From assembly GCA_003117195.1 (NCBI GenBank), contig BDSI01000179.1, forward strand, positions 62,001 through 126,000: 64,000 bases of DNA. The letters run 5' to 3'. This DNA comes from Eudorina sp. 2006-703-Eu-15. Taxonomy: Eukaryota > Chlorophyta > Chlorophyceae > Chlamydomonadales > Volvocaceae. This document shows positions 27,803 to 39,339 of the stretch, piece after piece (the stretch's first letter is position 1; every line of letters starts with the position of its first letter). A model generated the notes under the pieces. It was given only the letters and a program-made list of their open reading frames with translations. It was not told the origin of the DNA and made no database searches. A program made the translations under genes and the position numbers.

Positions 27803-30800
27803 CTGTGTGCGTTGCGGGCATACAAAAAATGCATGCGTGTTGACATCTCGGCAAAAGCAACTTGCACGCCATCAAGCACGGAGCGCGCAAACGATCGTTG
27901 ACGCACACACGTCTGCATCAGTAATCAGGGAAAGTGAGCCCGAGTGCCGTACGTACGACGCGCGCCGGCTGCAATCCCGTTGCTTTCACTTCAGCTCGCC
28001 TGCCAAAGCGAGTAGGCTTTATTACCCAAGTCGGTCGCTGGGCCTGCCTGTGCATAGCTACCACGCACGCACCAACGACGGATGCAACTATGGTGCCGTG
28101 TTAGCCGTGTTTGTGGCCCGCTTTGCTGCAACCGACGACACCAGCGCCGCGGGATAACGAACTTGGCATTCAAACTCGTTCGTGTTTCAGCAACTAGCTA
28201 GCACGCATGGGCAGGAAGCGCACCCGTACGTGACCTGTGTGCTCCTATATTGTGCGGGCGGGGCTCCTCATACCCCCGCTTTACCAAACGGGCGGGGCAA
28301 CCGCCGACCCTAGGGAACTACGACACCGTGTTGTACCGAACTTGGTGTCGCCTTCCAGCGAGACGCCTGGGGCCGACAGACGTTGTCCGGTCACTTCATC
28401 AAAAATGATGTCCTAGCAAGGATAATTTTAAGCGCATCTGCTAGATAGACAGCGCGCCTGCTAGGCAGCGCACCGGGACACGAGCCCTGTTTCCGTGTAC
28501 GGCAAGCATGCCGGTTTCCGTCATTACGAGTACGCTGGGGTCAAATCCATTGGACGCCATTGGACGGAAACATAGCAAATAATGGTCTGATGTACTGATC
28601 ATCCCCAACGGTAAGCCCGACTGCTGCCTGCCACGGGCAGACGCCGCCTAAGAATACGGCTCGATCGATCGCCTGCCCTTCCCGCCGATACATCGCCCAC
28701 TACACCCTAAGGTCGTGCATTAAATCATCGTTTATATAAACTTGGCGTTGATAAATTTTACGTCAAAGCAAACCCACCTCATTTGTCAAGGCACCAGGTG
28801 ACGGCCCCAGCGGCTTTCTCGCAGAAGTGCCCTGCCATAATTAGTTTAATCATCACGTAATATGTTGAGCCTTGACGCAAGCGACAGCCTTCGAAGTCTC
28901 TTCGGGACTTACAGCGGCATTGGAAACCCCACAGCCCATTCTTTTGTGAAACGGTCCGGATAGTTGGTATCTCAAGCTAGCAGCTATAAGGATTCAGAGG
29001 CTACCCAGCCAGCAGCCCAGGGATGCAACCTATGCGTGGACTGGTCATGGCGCCAAATTGGTTTTCAAAACTGGAACACTTTCAACATATGCATTAAAGT
29101 ACTGTTATATAATTGATGTATATATAGACCGGTTTAAGATTGAAGTAATGTGCAACCTTGCGATTTTGAGTTTACAGATGCATCAAGCCGCGAGTATCGA
29201 TCTGTCGTTTGTATGCAAATAGGAACGATATGAATTGAAAGATACTATGGTACAGATACGTTCAAATCGGCGATGGATCCGGTTCGTCTGTGTACGACAC
29301 TTCGGGGTGGTGCACTGGTTGGTTGGTTGGGCTAGCAGTGCATGGGATGGGTCGTTCCATGTACTTAAGTGCCCACGAGCGTGGGGGCTCACGTGCGAAG
29401 TTCGTTCCCGACACGTCGAGATAGGTCTGAGAGGATATGTATGACCGGCTGCTGCATCTATCGGCCGCACGCTAATAAACCACCGGGCGCAGTGTTGCAA
29501 GCGGAAGGCCGACGGCACCGCGGACTCCGCCCGGAACTCAACGCACGCATCCATCCATCCAGTTACATGGAGCGAGGTGGAGCGCGTTAGCCCGAGTGTA
29601 GCGCCGAAATGTATGTAAGGGTGCGACCGAGCGAACGGGACGGGAAGCGCGCCCGCAGCAGTGACTGTCGCTGCGGTCGGTAACTGAGGCGGTTGGTGAA
29701 GTAAGGTGTGTAGCTAGCTGAGCGAGCGCCAACGCACGCAGTGCGATCGATGGCGGCCGCCGCGCGCGTCCAGCAGATGCCGTCATCATTAGAGAATCAG
29801 AGGTTTAGGGGAGAAGAGGCGAGTTGCCTCGGGATAGGGAGGGTGATACGCACGTGAGGGGCATATAGTTTAGAAGAGCGAGCGAGAGACCTCTGCTACT
29901 CTACATGTAAGCCCGCCACGCACCCCTCAATCTCCTGCTGCGAGAGATGCCATGGACCACAATACCAAAACCACATACATCATATGCATCAGGTCCTATC
30001 CAGCCAGTTGTGCGCGCGACCATGCCATGCCGTTCAAATCATGTTGCCTATCTAGCCACCCTGTAGCGATCCATCCCCTCCCCTTCGGGTTCGTTCCCGC
30101 CCGCCTGGTGCGTGCACTTAATCACTTGGCGGCCTGATGAGCACACCAGCCAACCCCGCCTTGCATTCTGCGCCACCCGCCTGCCGCCGCCTCGCCACCC
30201 GCTGCCGCGCGCCTTGCTTCCCGCTATTCCCGGGCCGCCAACGCAACTTTGGGCACACAGCGGGCTCGAACAGGCCAAGCTGCCATCGTCACGCTTGCTG
30301 CTGACTGAGGCGGCCGAAACATTACTTTGTTTCCAATGAAACGATGGAACGTATGTACTTGCTTGTTTCCTTAAAGCATATATCGGCGGCAAGTGGGCGG
30401 TCAGCGGTAGATAAATACATGCCGCGGACAGATGCCAGATGCATTGGTTAGGCCGGCAGGCCGGCCCGCCGCCACACACCGCACTGCAATACCCTGAGCA
30501 CGCCTATGACCACCGCGCCGGTAGGAGACTGTGCGCAGGAGCACGCGGACGTCGGGAGTGTGATTAACGGCCTAGGACGCAGCTGCCGACCCGCCCGCCC
30601 GCCCACCACGTACCTTGGGCCCATACGCCCCGCCCGGCCGCCTTGGCACGCCCTTCAGCTGCGCACAGCGGGCTGAGCACGCGGTTCTCGTGAAATGCCG
30701 TACAGGACGGCCAGTCGCCGTAGCTGCGTGCTTTCGGCGGGAATAAGATGGCAAATAGGTGTGTTTTGTGTTGCGATTCTATTTATATACTTTAGGGACG

Positions 30801-31128
30801 ATATAGTTTATTTTTAAGGAGTTGTGCTCGAGCACGCGGATTACCGCCATGCCGGTATTTATTGGGCACTGTGCTCGAGCACACGGATGACCGCCGTGGC
30901 GGTAGGTGCGCTTACTGATAAATAGGCAGCAGTTGCATCTGCATTCTGCAAGCGCTCACAATTGGTCAGCACAATTACGTAGCTAGTTTATTTGCAATCC
31001 ACGTCTTACTAATGCACAGCAGCCGCCTGCTCTGCGTGTCAATACTCGTCGTTGTGCCGAAATAAACTAAGACCGTAGCCAACGACTGCGTGTCACCTTG
31101 TCTTTCCGCAGGCATTTCACATAGCAAA
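27803..31128. other. 5' flank of locus 2, no gene recognised
   Basis: No ankyrin exon, HET-like exon or other coding signal found on either strand. Contains a diverged repeat (28870-29050) and a pair of short direct repeats around TGCTCGAGCAC (30825-30900). The start and promoter of locus 2 should lie here if the gene is complete. Confidence 0.45.
28870..29050 (+). repeat. diverged dispersed repeat, copy 1
   Basis: Shares GCGACAGCCT, CTCTTCGG, ACTTACAGC, CAGCCCATTCTTT and GTGGACTG in the same order with 43485-43680. Confidence 0.55.
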
Positions 31129-31428
31129 TATCGAATTCTAGTTCCTCGATTACATTTGTACAAAGACATGCGCGAAGTGCAAACACCAGTCCCACCAACA
31201 CACGTTAGCATTTTGCTCGATGCTGGACCCTAAGCCGGTTGTTCCTGAATCGTCCAAACCGGCTCCGTTGCAACCCCAGCAACATCCCACGTCCGCATCC
31301 GTTCACAGGCTGCCACCCGGGTCGGGAGGGCCGGGAGTATGCCCTGGCAGAAGGGCATTAATAAGAGAACTGAATTAGCAACAACGGCAGATACCGAGCG
31401 CAGTCAACAAGCTGCCACATCGTCATCT

Positions 31429-31823
31429 CAGGTCACGCAGGTCAGGTGACACTACCGCGGTTAGGCGGTTTAAGGTCCTGGGTTCGAGTCCCAGGGTGAC
31501 CCCCGACATTGTTCGGGAGCATGAGATTACGTACGGCTCGCTGCTGAGATGTGGAGTTGAGATCACAGTTGATGGATTGAGATTCGCACGCTAAATCGGT
31601 GGCGATTGCTGAACCCTCTGTCTCTACGGATGTGCGGGTGAATGGATGAGGTGGGATCCTTAGTTGGCAGGCTCAACCGCCTTGGACCCCTCGGTTCGTA
31701 TGGCGTTGGTTCGGTATGATGATGGTTGAAGGTGTCCTATAGCATCATATAAAACCGCGACATAAACCCTTAGACAGGACCCGGAAGCCTATCCACACTG
31801 CAACGGTACTACTACTACTACTA
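31429..31823 (+). mobile_element. SINE-like family 2 insertion
   Basis: 395 bp with a tRNA-like head, a (TAC)n 3' tail (31807-31823) and 11-bp flanking repeats with one mismatch (CATCGTCATCT at 31418-31428, CATCGCCATCT at 31824-31834). It interrupts the diverged element and is absent from the 21-kb copy. Confidence 0.68.
31431..31501 (+). other. tRNA-like head of SINE family 2
   Basis: 71 nt with acceptor-like ends (GGTCACG/GGTGACC, 6 of 7 pairs), a good T arm CTGGGTTCGAGTCCCAG and a perfect B box. The anticodon arm has a six-base loop or lacks U33, so a working tRNA is unlikely. Confidence 0.5.
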
Positions 31824-32005
31824 CATCGCCATCTGCGCCGCAATCGGCCGTGCGTACCGCCGTACATAACCGAAACAACTAACAAACCAGGCTTCTCTGC
31901 TAGTCCTACGTCATTGCTAGAGAAGTCAACGTCAAGTCACAATTCCTTCTTGGTCATGTACTGTCATGTACAGCTACCCCTCAGCACCTTTGTTGTTTAC
32001 CAAAA

Positions 32006-32090
32006 CAATACATAAGAGTACACCGGCCGGAGCCTGGCGTGTGTTAAGGGGGTGAGAAATTGAGGGGCGGCATAGCCAGCCATCCCGTGT
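32006..32090 (-). repeat. short dispersed repeat, copy 3
   Basis: Inverted, diverged copy of the 9727 and 16258 repeat (CCGGCCGGAGCCTGGCGTG core). Confidence 0.5.
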
Positions 32091-32576
32091 GTATGTCCGC
32101 ACCTTCGACGGACTCGTAGTAATTGTCTGTCTACGTACAAGCAGCACAATCAATGCGCGCAGATCCTCATACGTCGAAAGATACCATGATGAATGTATGT
32201 GAAAGAAAGACGTAGATAGCTGGGAAGCGATCATTCAACCCGCCATTACCGGATTGACTATCAGACAGGCTTGCGGACATATCTATCTAGGCAGGCAGCC
32301 CTTATCTTGCCTATCAGAGCCTAGCTCGACCCATATAAAATGTGGTAGCCGGCGGCGGGGATATGTACGTATCCGTTTATATGTCCGCTGTATGTTCGGG
32401 ACGAGGCGGTCAGACGATCATGATTCGGAGACGTAACGGAGGCGAGGCTGCCCCTTTACTTCGTTCAACCGATCGACTGCTGTGCCGTCCGTCGTGCGTG
32501 TACGTTCGTATGCCTTAAGACAATCAGCAACCCGGCATGTTGGCCGCACGTACTGCTGGTACGGAAGTAACGTCCA

Positions 32577-32636
32577 CAACATGACCTGGCGGCGGACGGC
32601 TTCCCTCCAGACCACGTCTCAGGGCTTCTTGCCATC
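32577..32636 (-). pseudogene. locus 3 terminal exon relic
   Basis: Begins DGKKP as in locus 2, then an in-frame TGA at 32619-32621; the rest aligns to the locus 2 terminal exon in a shifted frame. Confidence 0.6.
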
Positions 32637-33183
32637 CTGCGTGGGCCCATGCATCCATCCAGCAGATAAGAGGACATACATGCATCAAGGCACATATACA
32701 CATACAAACACATTTATACACGTACGTACATATGGAACCACGCGCACAGGCCCTGACACAGGCACTTACACATCAGGCGGCAAGATGGAGCGAGCGACAT
32801 ACAGGTCTTGATCAGGGATGGGACAGGTACAAAACGGGCGCCGAGGGAATGCGCGCTTGGATGTCTGCATCACAGCTAGCTTACCAGGAGGTGCCGGGTA
32901 TAGATGGCATATATGGATGGAATGCAGCGTGATGTGATGAACACGCCATCTAAGCCATCATATCCTGGCAATCACTTATCATCTTCCGCCCACACCGACC
33001 AAATAGACCAAAACATGATCCTTCTGAAATACTTGGCATAAGAATTGCAGCGAGCGACTTGCATGCGTTGCTAACCCACGTATGCGTGCGTGGTACACCC
33101 CCACCCCTCGTCGCCTAGGCTGCCGGTCGTCCCTCTTAAACCCCGTCGCCCACGTACACCGCCGGTCCTGCGTATGCACTGAC

Positions 33184-33282
33184 CTTGGCCGCCTTCTCCT
33201 TGTCTGCCCCCGCGGCCAGCAAGGTATTGATACAGTTGAGGTAGCTCCTCTCAGCCGCAACGAACAGCGGCGTCTTTCCGTC
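33184..33282 (-). CDS. locus 3 ankyrin exon 10
   Basis: DGKTPLFVAAERSYLNCI then NTLLAAGADKEKAAK; acceptor CTGTAG, donor GTCAGT. Confidence 0.68.
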
Positions 33283-33928
33283 CTACAGGGCGTACGTGCG
33301 TGCGCGCGGTTGTGCAATGACGGATGTAATAAGCAGGTGCGTGCGTGTGTGTAATGGCTGCCGTCGTGTCACCCATGTATGACAACCCATCAAGCACTAA
33401 TAAACAAACAAATGAAGGCGCATTTCCTCCTGCCACCATACGCATGCTAAAGGGATGTCATGATAGATATGATGAGCCATATGAGAGCGAGGGCGGGTCG
33501 GTGGGTGCAGAAAAGAAATGTAAGGGACCGTTGGCGGAGGCGCGAGGGTCCGCGCGGTCGGCAGCGGCGGGCCGGCGGGTTAGCTAGGTATTAGTACGTG
33601 GCGCCATGCATCTGAGTCCGGCGGCGGCGACCGTCATGGACAGCAATGATGAATGGGCGACGGAAGGGATGGACCGACGGGACGACCGCAGTCACAACTT
33701 ATGCCTTCACCGCAGCCCCCCCCCCCCACCACCACCACAACCACCACCACGTCCACACACATACACACACACGTTGTTTAACAAACACGTTTGCACATAC
33801 GCACACGTTTTGACGTACACATACGCACAGTTTCCTCCCACGGCTGCTTCGTATCCCACGTGCTGCGTGGGTAGGTGTCATGTGTTGAGCCACCTGCTGC
33901 CGGCCAAGCGAACGAAGGATGAACTGAT

Positions 33929-34018
33929 CTTGTCCGCTCTTTCTATGTCCGCCCCAACGGACAGCAAGAGCTTTAGAATGTTGTTTGATGGCGTCATGTG
34001 CAGAGGCGTCCTGCCGTC
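33929..34018 (-). pseudogene. locus 3 ankyrin exon 9 (mutant donor)
   Basis: 30 codons, DGRTPLHMTPSNNILKLL with turn GADIERADK; three codons missing between helices. The donor reads ATCAGT where most others read GTCAGT. Confidence 0.6.
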
Positions 34019-34608
34019 CTGCGCGCGGGCGGGCAGGGGCATGTAGGCATGCAGCAGGACAGGCAGGTGCTTGGTTGCTTGCCGCCGAGCGATCAACTCC
34101 CACTACTAAGCACATACTGTGTATTAGTAACCATAGGCTTGAGGCAGAGATGGGATCTTGGATCTGACAAACCAGCGGCTGGAGGCTGGCGGCTTCGTTG
34201 CATGCCCAGTTCGTGCAGCGGCTGGGAGCGGCGAGCAAGAACGATTGGCACAACTGTGGAGCTGGCGGATGACCAAGTTCTAAAGAGCGCTGAAATCTGG
34301 GGACACTGAAAATGCTGACACAAGTACGTAGGCCTGGATTGGAGGTTAGGAGCGCCCGACTCTGGCAGGGAGGCTGCATAACATAAATTAACGGCCCGTG
34401 CCCCCACAGCAATAATGAGGCGTTCGCCCGATTAGGATAATTTGCATGTACGGGCCATCTTGTGACGGTGATGAGGGGCTGCTAGAGAGGATGCAGTGGA
34501 AGGCAGGTATCGGAGGAGACGCACAGACAACCCCTCACGCACTACCCTCACGCAGAGTGTGTGCGTCCGCTTGCGTGGACACACGCATGCCAGGCGTACT
34601 ACGTACGG

Positions 34609-34700
34609 GATTCCAGCTATTCCAGCTATTCCGGCTATTCCAGCTATTCCAGCTATTCCAGCTATTCCAGGCTACTACGTAAGGGATTCCAGCTATTCCG
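34609..34700. repeat. 9-bp tandem repeat (TATTCCAGC)n
   Basis: About nine imperfect copies, the last two separated by a GGCTACTACGTAAGGG spacer. Confidence 0.85.
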
Positions 34701-34769
34701 GCGTAGCAGTAATGTGGTAATTGTCGCCGTACGTCGCCGCGCCGGCGGCCCCACGTACTATCTACTGAC

Positions 34770-34868
34770 CTTGTCCGTCGCGTCCTTGTCCGACCCCAGG
34801 GACAGCAACTCCTGGACAATCTCCAAACCGCCGTATCGAGCCGCCAAGTGCAGCGGTGTCCTGCCGTC
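34770..34868 (-). CDS. locus 3 ankyrin exon 8
   Basis: [18 protein letters not shown] then [15 protein letters not shown]; donor GTCAGT. Turn matches locus 2 exon 15. Confidence 0.7.
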
Positions 34869-35402
34869 CTGCGTACTCACGGAACCAGTGTAAATATGAT
34901 TATTTAAGTATTGTTAACATAGATAGGGGAGAGTAAAGCGCGTTCTGGTCTTTTATATATACACACGGCAGATAGAGGACGATGTATGCTGCACGCAGCC
35001 GATACATAGAGACAGCGAGCCTAGACTAGTCTGACGTACTAGGGCCGTCATCGCAAAAAGGTAGGCGGGAGCACATGTACAGTCGTGTTACATGAGCCCG
35101 GTACATCTACAAGGCTTGACGCAACCCCTCCCCGTCTCCCGCATCGATCTGTGCCCCCCCCCCCGCGCGCCCTCAACCGCCGCCGCCTGCTATGCTGTGT
35201 AGCCTCGCACCGTCCACATTCGTTCCCAGATTTCCCCCCTTGCTCCCGTACGGGTAAATGCCATTCCATTCCTCGCCAACCCCGAGCAACTCGCTACCTT
35301 CCCGTCCCGTTCATTTGACGGCTTGCTTGCATGGCCAGCGTCAAGCTAAATCGATAAATCTATCCCGCCGCCGCCGCCTGAACAACGAACCGACCTATCT
35401 AC

Positions 35403-35497
35403 CTCGTCCGGCCTGTCAAACTCCGCTCCAACAACAAGTGCTTGACGACGTCCAAATGACCCGATCCGGCTGCCTTGTGAAGCGGAGCCTTGCCGTC
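35403..35497 (-). pseudogene. locus 3 ankyrin exon 7 (4-bp deletion)
   Basis: DGKAPLHKAAGSGHLDVV then frame loss; the tail GAEFDRPDE is in another frame. 95 nt instead of 99. Confidence 0.65.
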
Positions 35498-35786
35498 CTG
35501 CGTGTAAGCAGATAAATGCGTCCGGCGAGCGGCGCATACTCGTCGGTCGTCAGGCGGCCGGGATGGGGGAGATAGAAGTGCGCTTACGGCCCGCAGCGGC
35601 GGGTTGGATGTCTATATGGTACGTCCACATTCCGTTCCACCGATTGCCCCCGCCCGCCTTCCCCCGCATAAAGCCCATGCATGATCACTCCGCAACGATG
35701 CGTGTATATTATTATGGCATGCGTGCGTATCGATTTTGTTGAATGGCTACCAGCACCCCAGCGCACTACGTACCGCCCGTACTAAC

Positions 35787-35888
35787 CTTTGTCGCCTTGT
35801 CCTTGTCCGCCCCCTCGGACAGCAACTGTTTGACGACGTCCAGGTGGCCCTTCTCAGCCGCCAGCAGGTGCAGCGGTGTCTCGCCGTC
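35787..35888 (-). CDS. locus 3 ankyrin exon 6
   Basis: 34 codons, DGETPLHLLAAEKGHLDV with GADKDKATK; an extra Leu in helix 1. Donor GTTAGT. Confidence 0.7.
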
Positions 35889-36463
35889 CTGTGAACGTTA
35901 GCGCATGCATGTAGGCAGCAGGTCCGCGAATTGCTGACATACAGCTAGCAAGATGGCGGCGTAGGAGGTGGCGGCGGAGGACCTGGCGAGGCAACTCAGG
36001 AAACAGGTAGTGGAGCGCATACGAACACTACAAATACACCGACTGCATGGCAGACAAGGTGCACGCAGCGCAGCAGGCCTGACAGCTCGCACGGAGGGAA
36101 ACAAGTGTGTAATGCCCAGCCAAACACTCATTCGAGTACCGCAGGCAGGGTAAGTTTCAATTGTTCATACGCAAACGATAGACAGGCATAAGTCACTACG
36201 CACTGCGTGCGTGCAGTAAAAGATGCCCGCCGTCGGCAATGTAAACGGGCAGTATTGGGACAGACATACAAGGGCAGCGGGGTGTGCTAACACGTATACA
36301 TGCTGGACAAGCCCACTGCTGCATGTATGTGTGCATCTATACCCGCATGCATCACGCCACAGGTGCCTCCCCTATCGCAGTTTCCCATACATACCATGTC
36401 TACCGCCCTACATACCCTATAAAATGGTTCCCATGCATTCCGCCGCCGGTACCACGAACGTAC

Positions 36464-36562
36464 CATGTTTGCCCTGTTCGTGTCTGCCCCAGCGGACATC
36501 AGGTGCTGGGCCACTTTCAATTGGTTATCCGAAAGCGCCAGGTGCAGAGCGGTTAGGCCGGC
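36464..36562 (-). CDS. locus 3 ankyrin exon 5
   Basis: AGLTALHLALSDNQLKVA then QHLMSAGADTNRANM; donor GTACGT. Confidence 0.7.
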
Positions 36563-37320
36563 CTGCGTGCCGGCAAGGAGGTGTCGCGCTCTCGCTCACC
36601 GCATTATCAATAAATTAAGCAACGAATGAGGCATTCATTCTATCTGTCGCCGGGAGGCACATCTAGCAGCTGGCGGAGCGCAGTCGCGGCAGCCGCCGGC
36701 AGCGCGCGGTGGGTTGGCATAATGGCTGCTGATCTGTCTGTCAGTATTCGTTAGCGTTAGTAGGTAGTTGTTATTTATTAGCCTGATATAATGTGCCGGC
36801 GAACAGTTGCAAGGCAGCTAGGGATGACGGAAGGTGCTGGACGGGAATGCGCATTGCCGCAGGCCTGCCTGGTCTCATAACTTTCTACATACGCGGAAGA
36901 GAAGGGGGGCGCCGCGCGCCCCACGGATTGATGGTTAGATGAAGATGCCAACACGTGTGCAGCAACAGCTGGCTATCTTTATTATATGTGGGCCCGGGGG
37001 AAACAAACGACATCCGAGAAACCCTCTCGGAGAGGGCGGGTGCGTGGTGGCGCGCGGGGACACGTATGTACAGGGAGGACATACCGGGGGTGGGGCATGG
37101 AGTCCCACCCCCCGGAGGGCCGCCCTCTCGCAATCGTTCCCTGTCCCTTTCCGTCAGTGGCGACCGTTACCTTGTTCCATACACCCATCCCTCCCTTGCC
37201 CATAAAGGTTCCAACGTATGTGCATATGAAATTGTGCATTGACTTGACAGATTACAGATATCTTCAACATATACACCGCTGCGTACATTTCGCGCGCCGC
37301 CGCCTGCACCACGAACTGAC

Positions 37321-37419
37321 CTCGCTCGCCTTGTTGATGTCCGCCCCCGCGGCCAGCAATTGCTTGACAACGTTCAAACGGCCGAAACGAGCCGCAGTGT
37401 GCAGCGGTGTGAAGCCGTA
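37321..37419 (-). CDS. locus 3 ankyrin exon 4
   Basis: YGFTPLHTAARFGRLNVV then KQLLAAGADINKASE; donor GTCAGT. Confidence 0.72.
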
Positions 37420-38135
37420 CTGCGTAGATAGCTAGCGTGCAAACATGCAGTGTGTGCATGGATGTAAGCCAACGAGTTTCGCGTACGTATCTATCTATCT
37501 AGTTATTACCGTCGACTGCACTTGCTCAAGGAAGGGTAACGCAAGAATAATGCTGCGCCGAGATATCTCGGATACCTAGGCCCGGATGCAAGATAGAGGA
37601 GCGATCCAGCAGCGGCCGCGATCCAGCCCCCTGCTGGATGGCTGCTGCGCCGGCCGGCCGTTGATAACACTGCCCAGCGTACAGCAGAGCTGGGAGTGCG
37701 CTCTTGTGGGTGTGTCGCACAGGGAGCTTCCCATCATCATGTGAGTCCGTATTGTAGTAATTGTGTGCGTGTGTGGACCTTTGATTTCGTAATACATGTG
37801 AGGTAAGGCGGCGCGCTTTGATTTTGGTGCGCGCTTCCAAGATTGTAATAACACATACCATACGTATTCGCTGCGTTAGTCTCATTCCCCAAATCTAACC
37901 CCGCTGCGTTAGACTCATTCCCCACATCGTACCCCGTTCTCGCATTACTCACCACCGATAATTCCCAAGCCCATCGATAGATGCCAGCTGGTTCCTAAAA
38001 GCTAGATAGCTAAGTGCGTGTTAATATGTATGTAATGTGCAGCGAGCGAGCGCCGCCTTGCTTCGTAGCGCGACTAGCTAACAGCATGCAGCCTCGAGAC
38101 ATAGTCCAATGCCACCGCCGGGACAACGAACTGAC

Positions 38136-38233
38136 CTGGCTCTCTATCTCCTTGTCCACCCCACCGACGCCAAGTACTTGACAACGTTCGCTTTGCCACG
38201 GCGAGCCGCAAAGAATAGAGGTGTCCAGCCCTT
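38136..38233 (-). pseudogene. locus 3 ankyrin exon 3 (1-bp deletion)
   Basis: KGWTPLFFAARRGKANVV then KYLASVG, a 1-bp loss, and a stop in the original frame; VDKEIESQ continues in the shifted frame. 98 nt, donor GTCAGT. Confidence 0.66.
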
Positions 38234-38490
38234 CTGCGCAACATACATGCGAGCAAGCAAAGTGCGTATATGCGTACCACCAAAGACGCGTTATCAAGCA
38301 AGACCCAGCCAAAGCTATGGAACAGTGTTTTGCCGGCACCAGAATGCACGAGGAATCGATCCGCGGAGGACCGGTGGGAGGTGCAGCAGCAAAAAGGGTG
38401 GAGGAGCTCACTCGGCAGTTGTAGCATCCATAGTGGACAGAAGCCTACAGAAGCCTGACGGCTCGAAATTGGCAACAAATGGACATGACG

Positions 38491-38669
38491 ACGAAAGCCT
38501 GTCCTTTAATACGGCATGGCAAGATTTTTTTTGTTACGTCCAAGCAAGCAAGTTCCGCGGCGGGTACGGTCCCCGCCCATCGGCTGTGGCATATCCAACT
38601 GCGTACACCTTACTTGCTTGGACGTAACAAAAAACTCTTGCCATGCCGTGTTAAAGGATAGGCTTTCGT
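38491..38669. mobile_element. MITE-like element with about 58-bp imperfect inverted ends
   Basis: Left arm ACGAAAGCCTGTCC..CCAAGCAAGCAAG and right arm its inverse, with small differences, around a roughly 60-bp GC-rich centre. No clear target duplication. It directly abuts an AT-rich tract at 38670-38745. Confidence 0.65.
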
Positions 38670-38745
38670 ATATTATATATATACATATATATACATATAT
38701 TTATATACATATATATAGTAAATATTATAGGGTTATATAATAAAC
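38670..38745. repeat. AT-rich (TATACA)n tract
   Basis: TATATACATATATA-type low complexity next to the hairpin element. Confidence 0.75.
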
Positions 38746-39219
38746 AAATACAAATACGACATCCAAGAAGGTACTCAACAAGGCCTAAAAAGCCCTTCCT
38801 GCCTGTCTATCTGCCTGTCAACTCTAGTTACCGCCGCCCTCCCCTCCCTAATTGTCACTAGCTATCGTGTCCATATTACCTTTTCTTTCGGCCTGCTACA
38901 CATCCCGCTTGACCCAAATAAACCGACGTCGGAAGTCTTCCACGAGTCCTTTGTACTGTCATGCATACCTCGATTACCTATTCTGCGCTGTATCCGCAGT
39001 ATTAATGGACATCGTTACCCTGCCTCAGCAGATGCGTGCGGCCATTGTACGTAATACTCTCATACATCTCCGCTTCGTCCGTATCGATCATCCCCCTGCC
39101 CTCCTACCGCCCCGGTTTGGTACATCAATCCGTGCGTCAATCTCCCCTAGACCTTGACAATCCGAAATCATACATGTATACGTACGCCTTGCTCGCCTAG
39201 CTCGCTGCCGCCGACTCAC

Positions 39220-39339
39220 CGGGAACGAATCCAGATGACAGCAGATCTCCTTGTCTGTTTCCGCTCCAACGGACACAAGGTACTTGACGACGTTCAAGTG
39301 GCCATTCTCAGCCGCCACGCAGAGCGGTGTCTTTCCGTA
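39220..39339 (-). CDS. locus 3 ankyrin exon 2 (40 codons)
   Basis: YGKTPLCVAAENGHLNVV then KYLVSVGAETDKEICC. There is no donor at the usual place; the next good one (GTGAGT) adds seven codons and keeps phase 0. Confidence 0.62.

Larger units (their letters stand above)
31130..31940 (+). mobile_element. diverged relative of the 21022-21561 element, split by a SINE
   Basis: Same order of blocks as the minus strand of the 21-kb element: TTACATTTG, GTTAGCATTTTG, AACCGGC, CTCCGTTGCAACC, CAACAACGGCAGATACCGAG, then CATTGCTAGAGAAGTCAACGT. It lacks the inverted termini. A frame around 31153-31220 reads TCAKCKHQSHQHTLAFC, which looks like a Cys/His zinc knuckle, but the frame soon stops. Confidence 0.6.

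Noticed and set aside
31431..31501. Functional tRNA gene
   Set aside because: T arm and B box are good, but the anticodon arm is abnormal and the sequence heads a SINE-like insertion.
33606..33653. Plus-strand first exon like that of locus 4 (TVMDSNDE against TVESNDE)
   Set aside because: No donor at the matching place, opposite strand inside locus 3, and the similarity is only a few residues.
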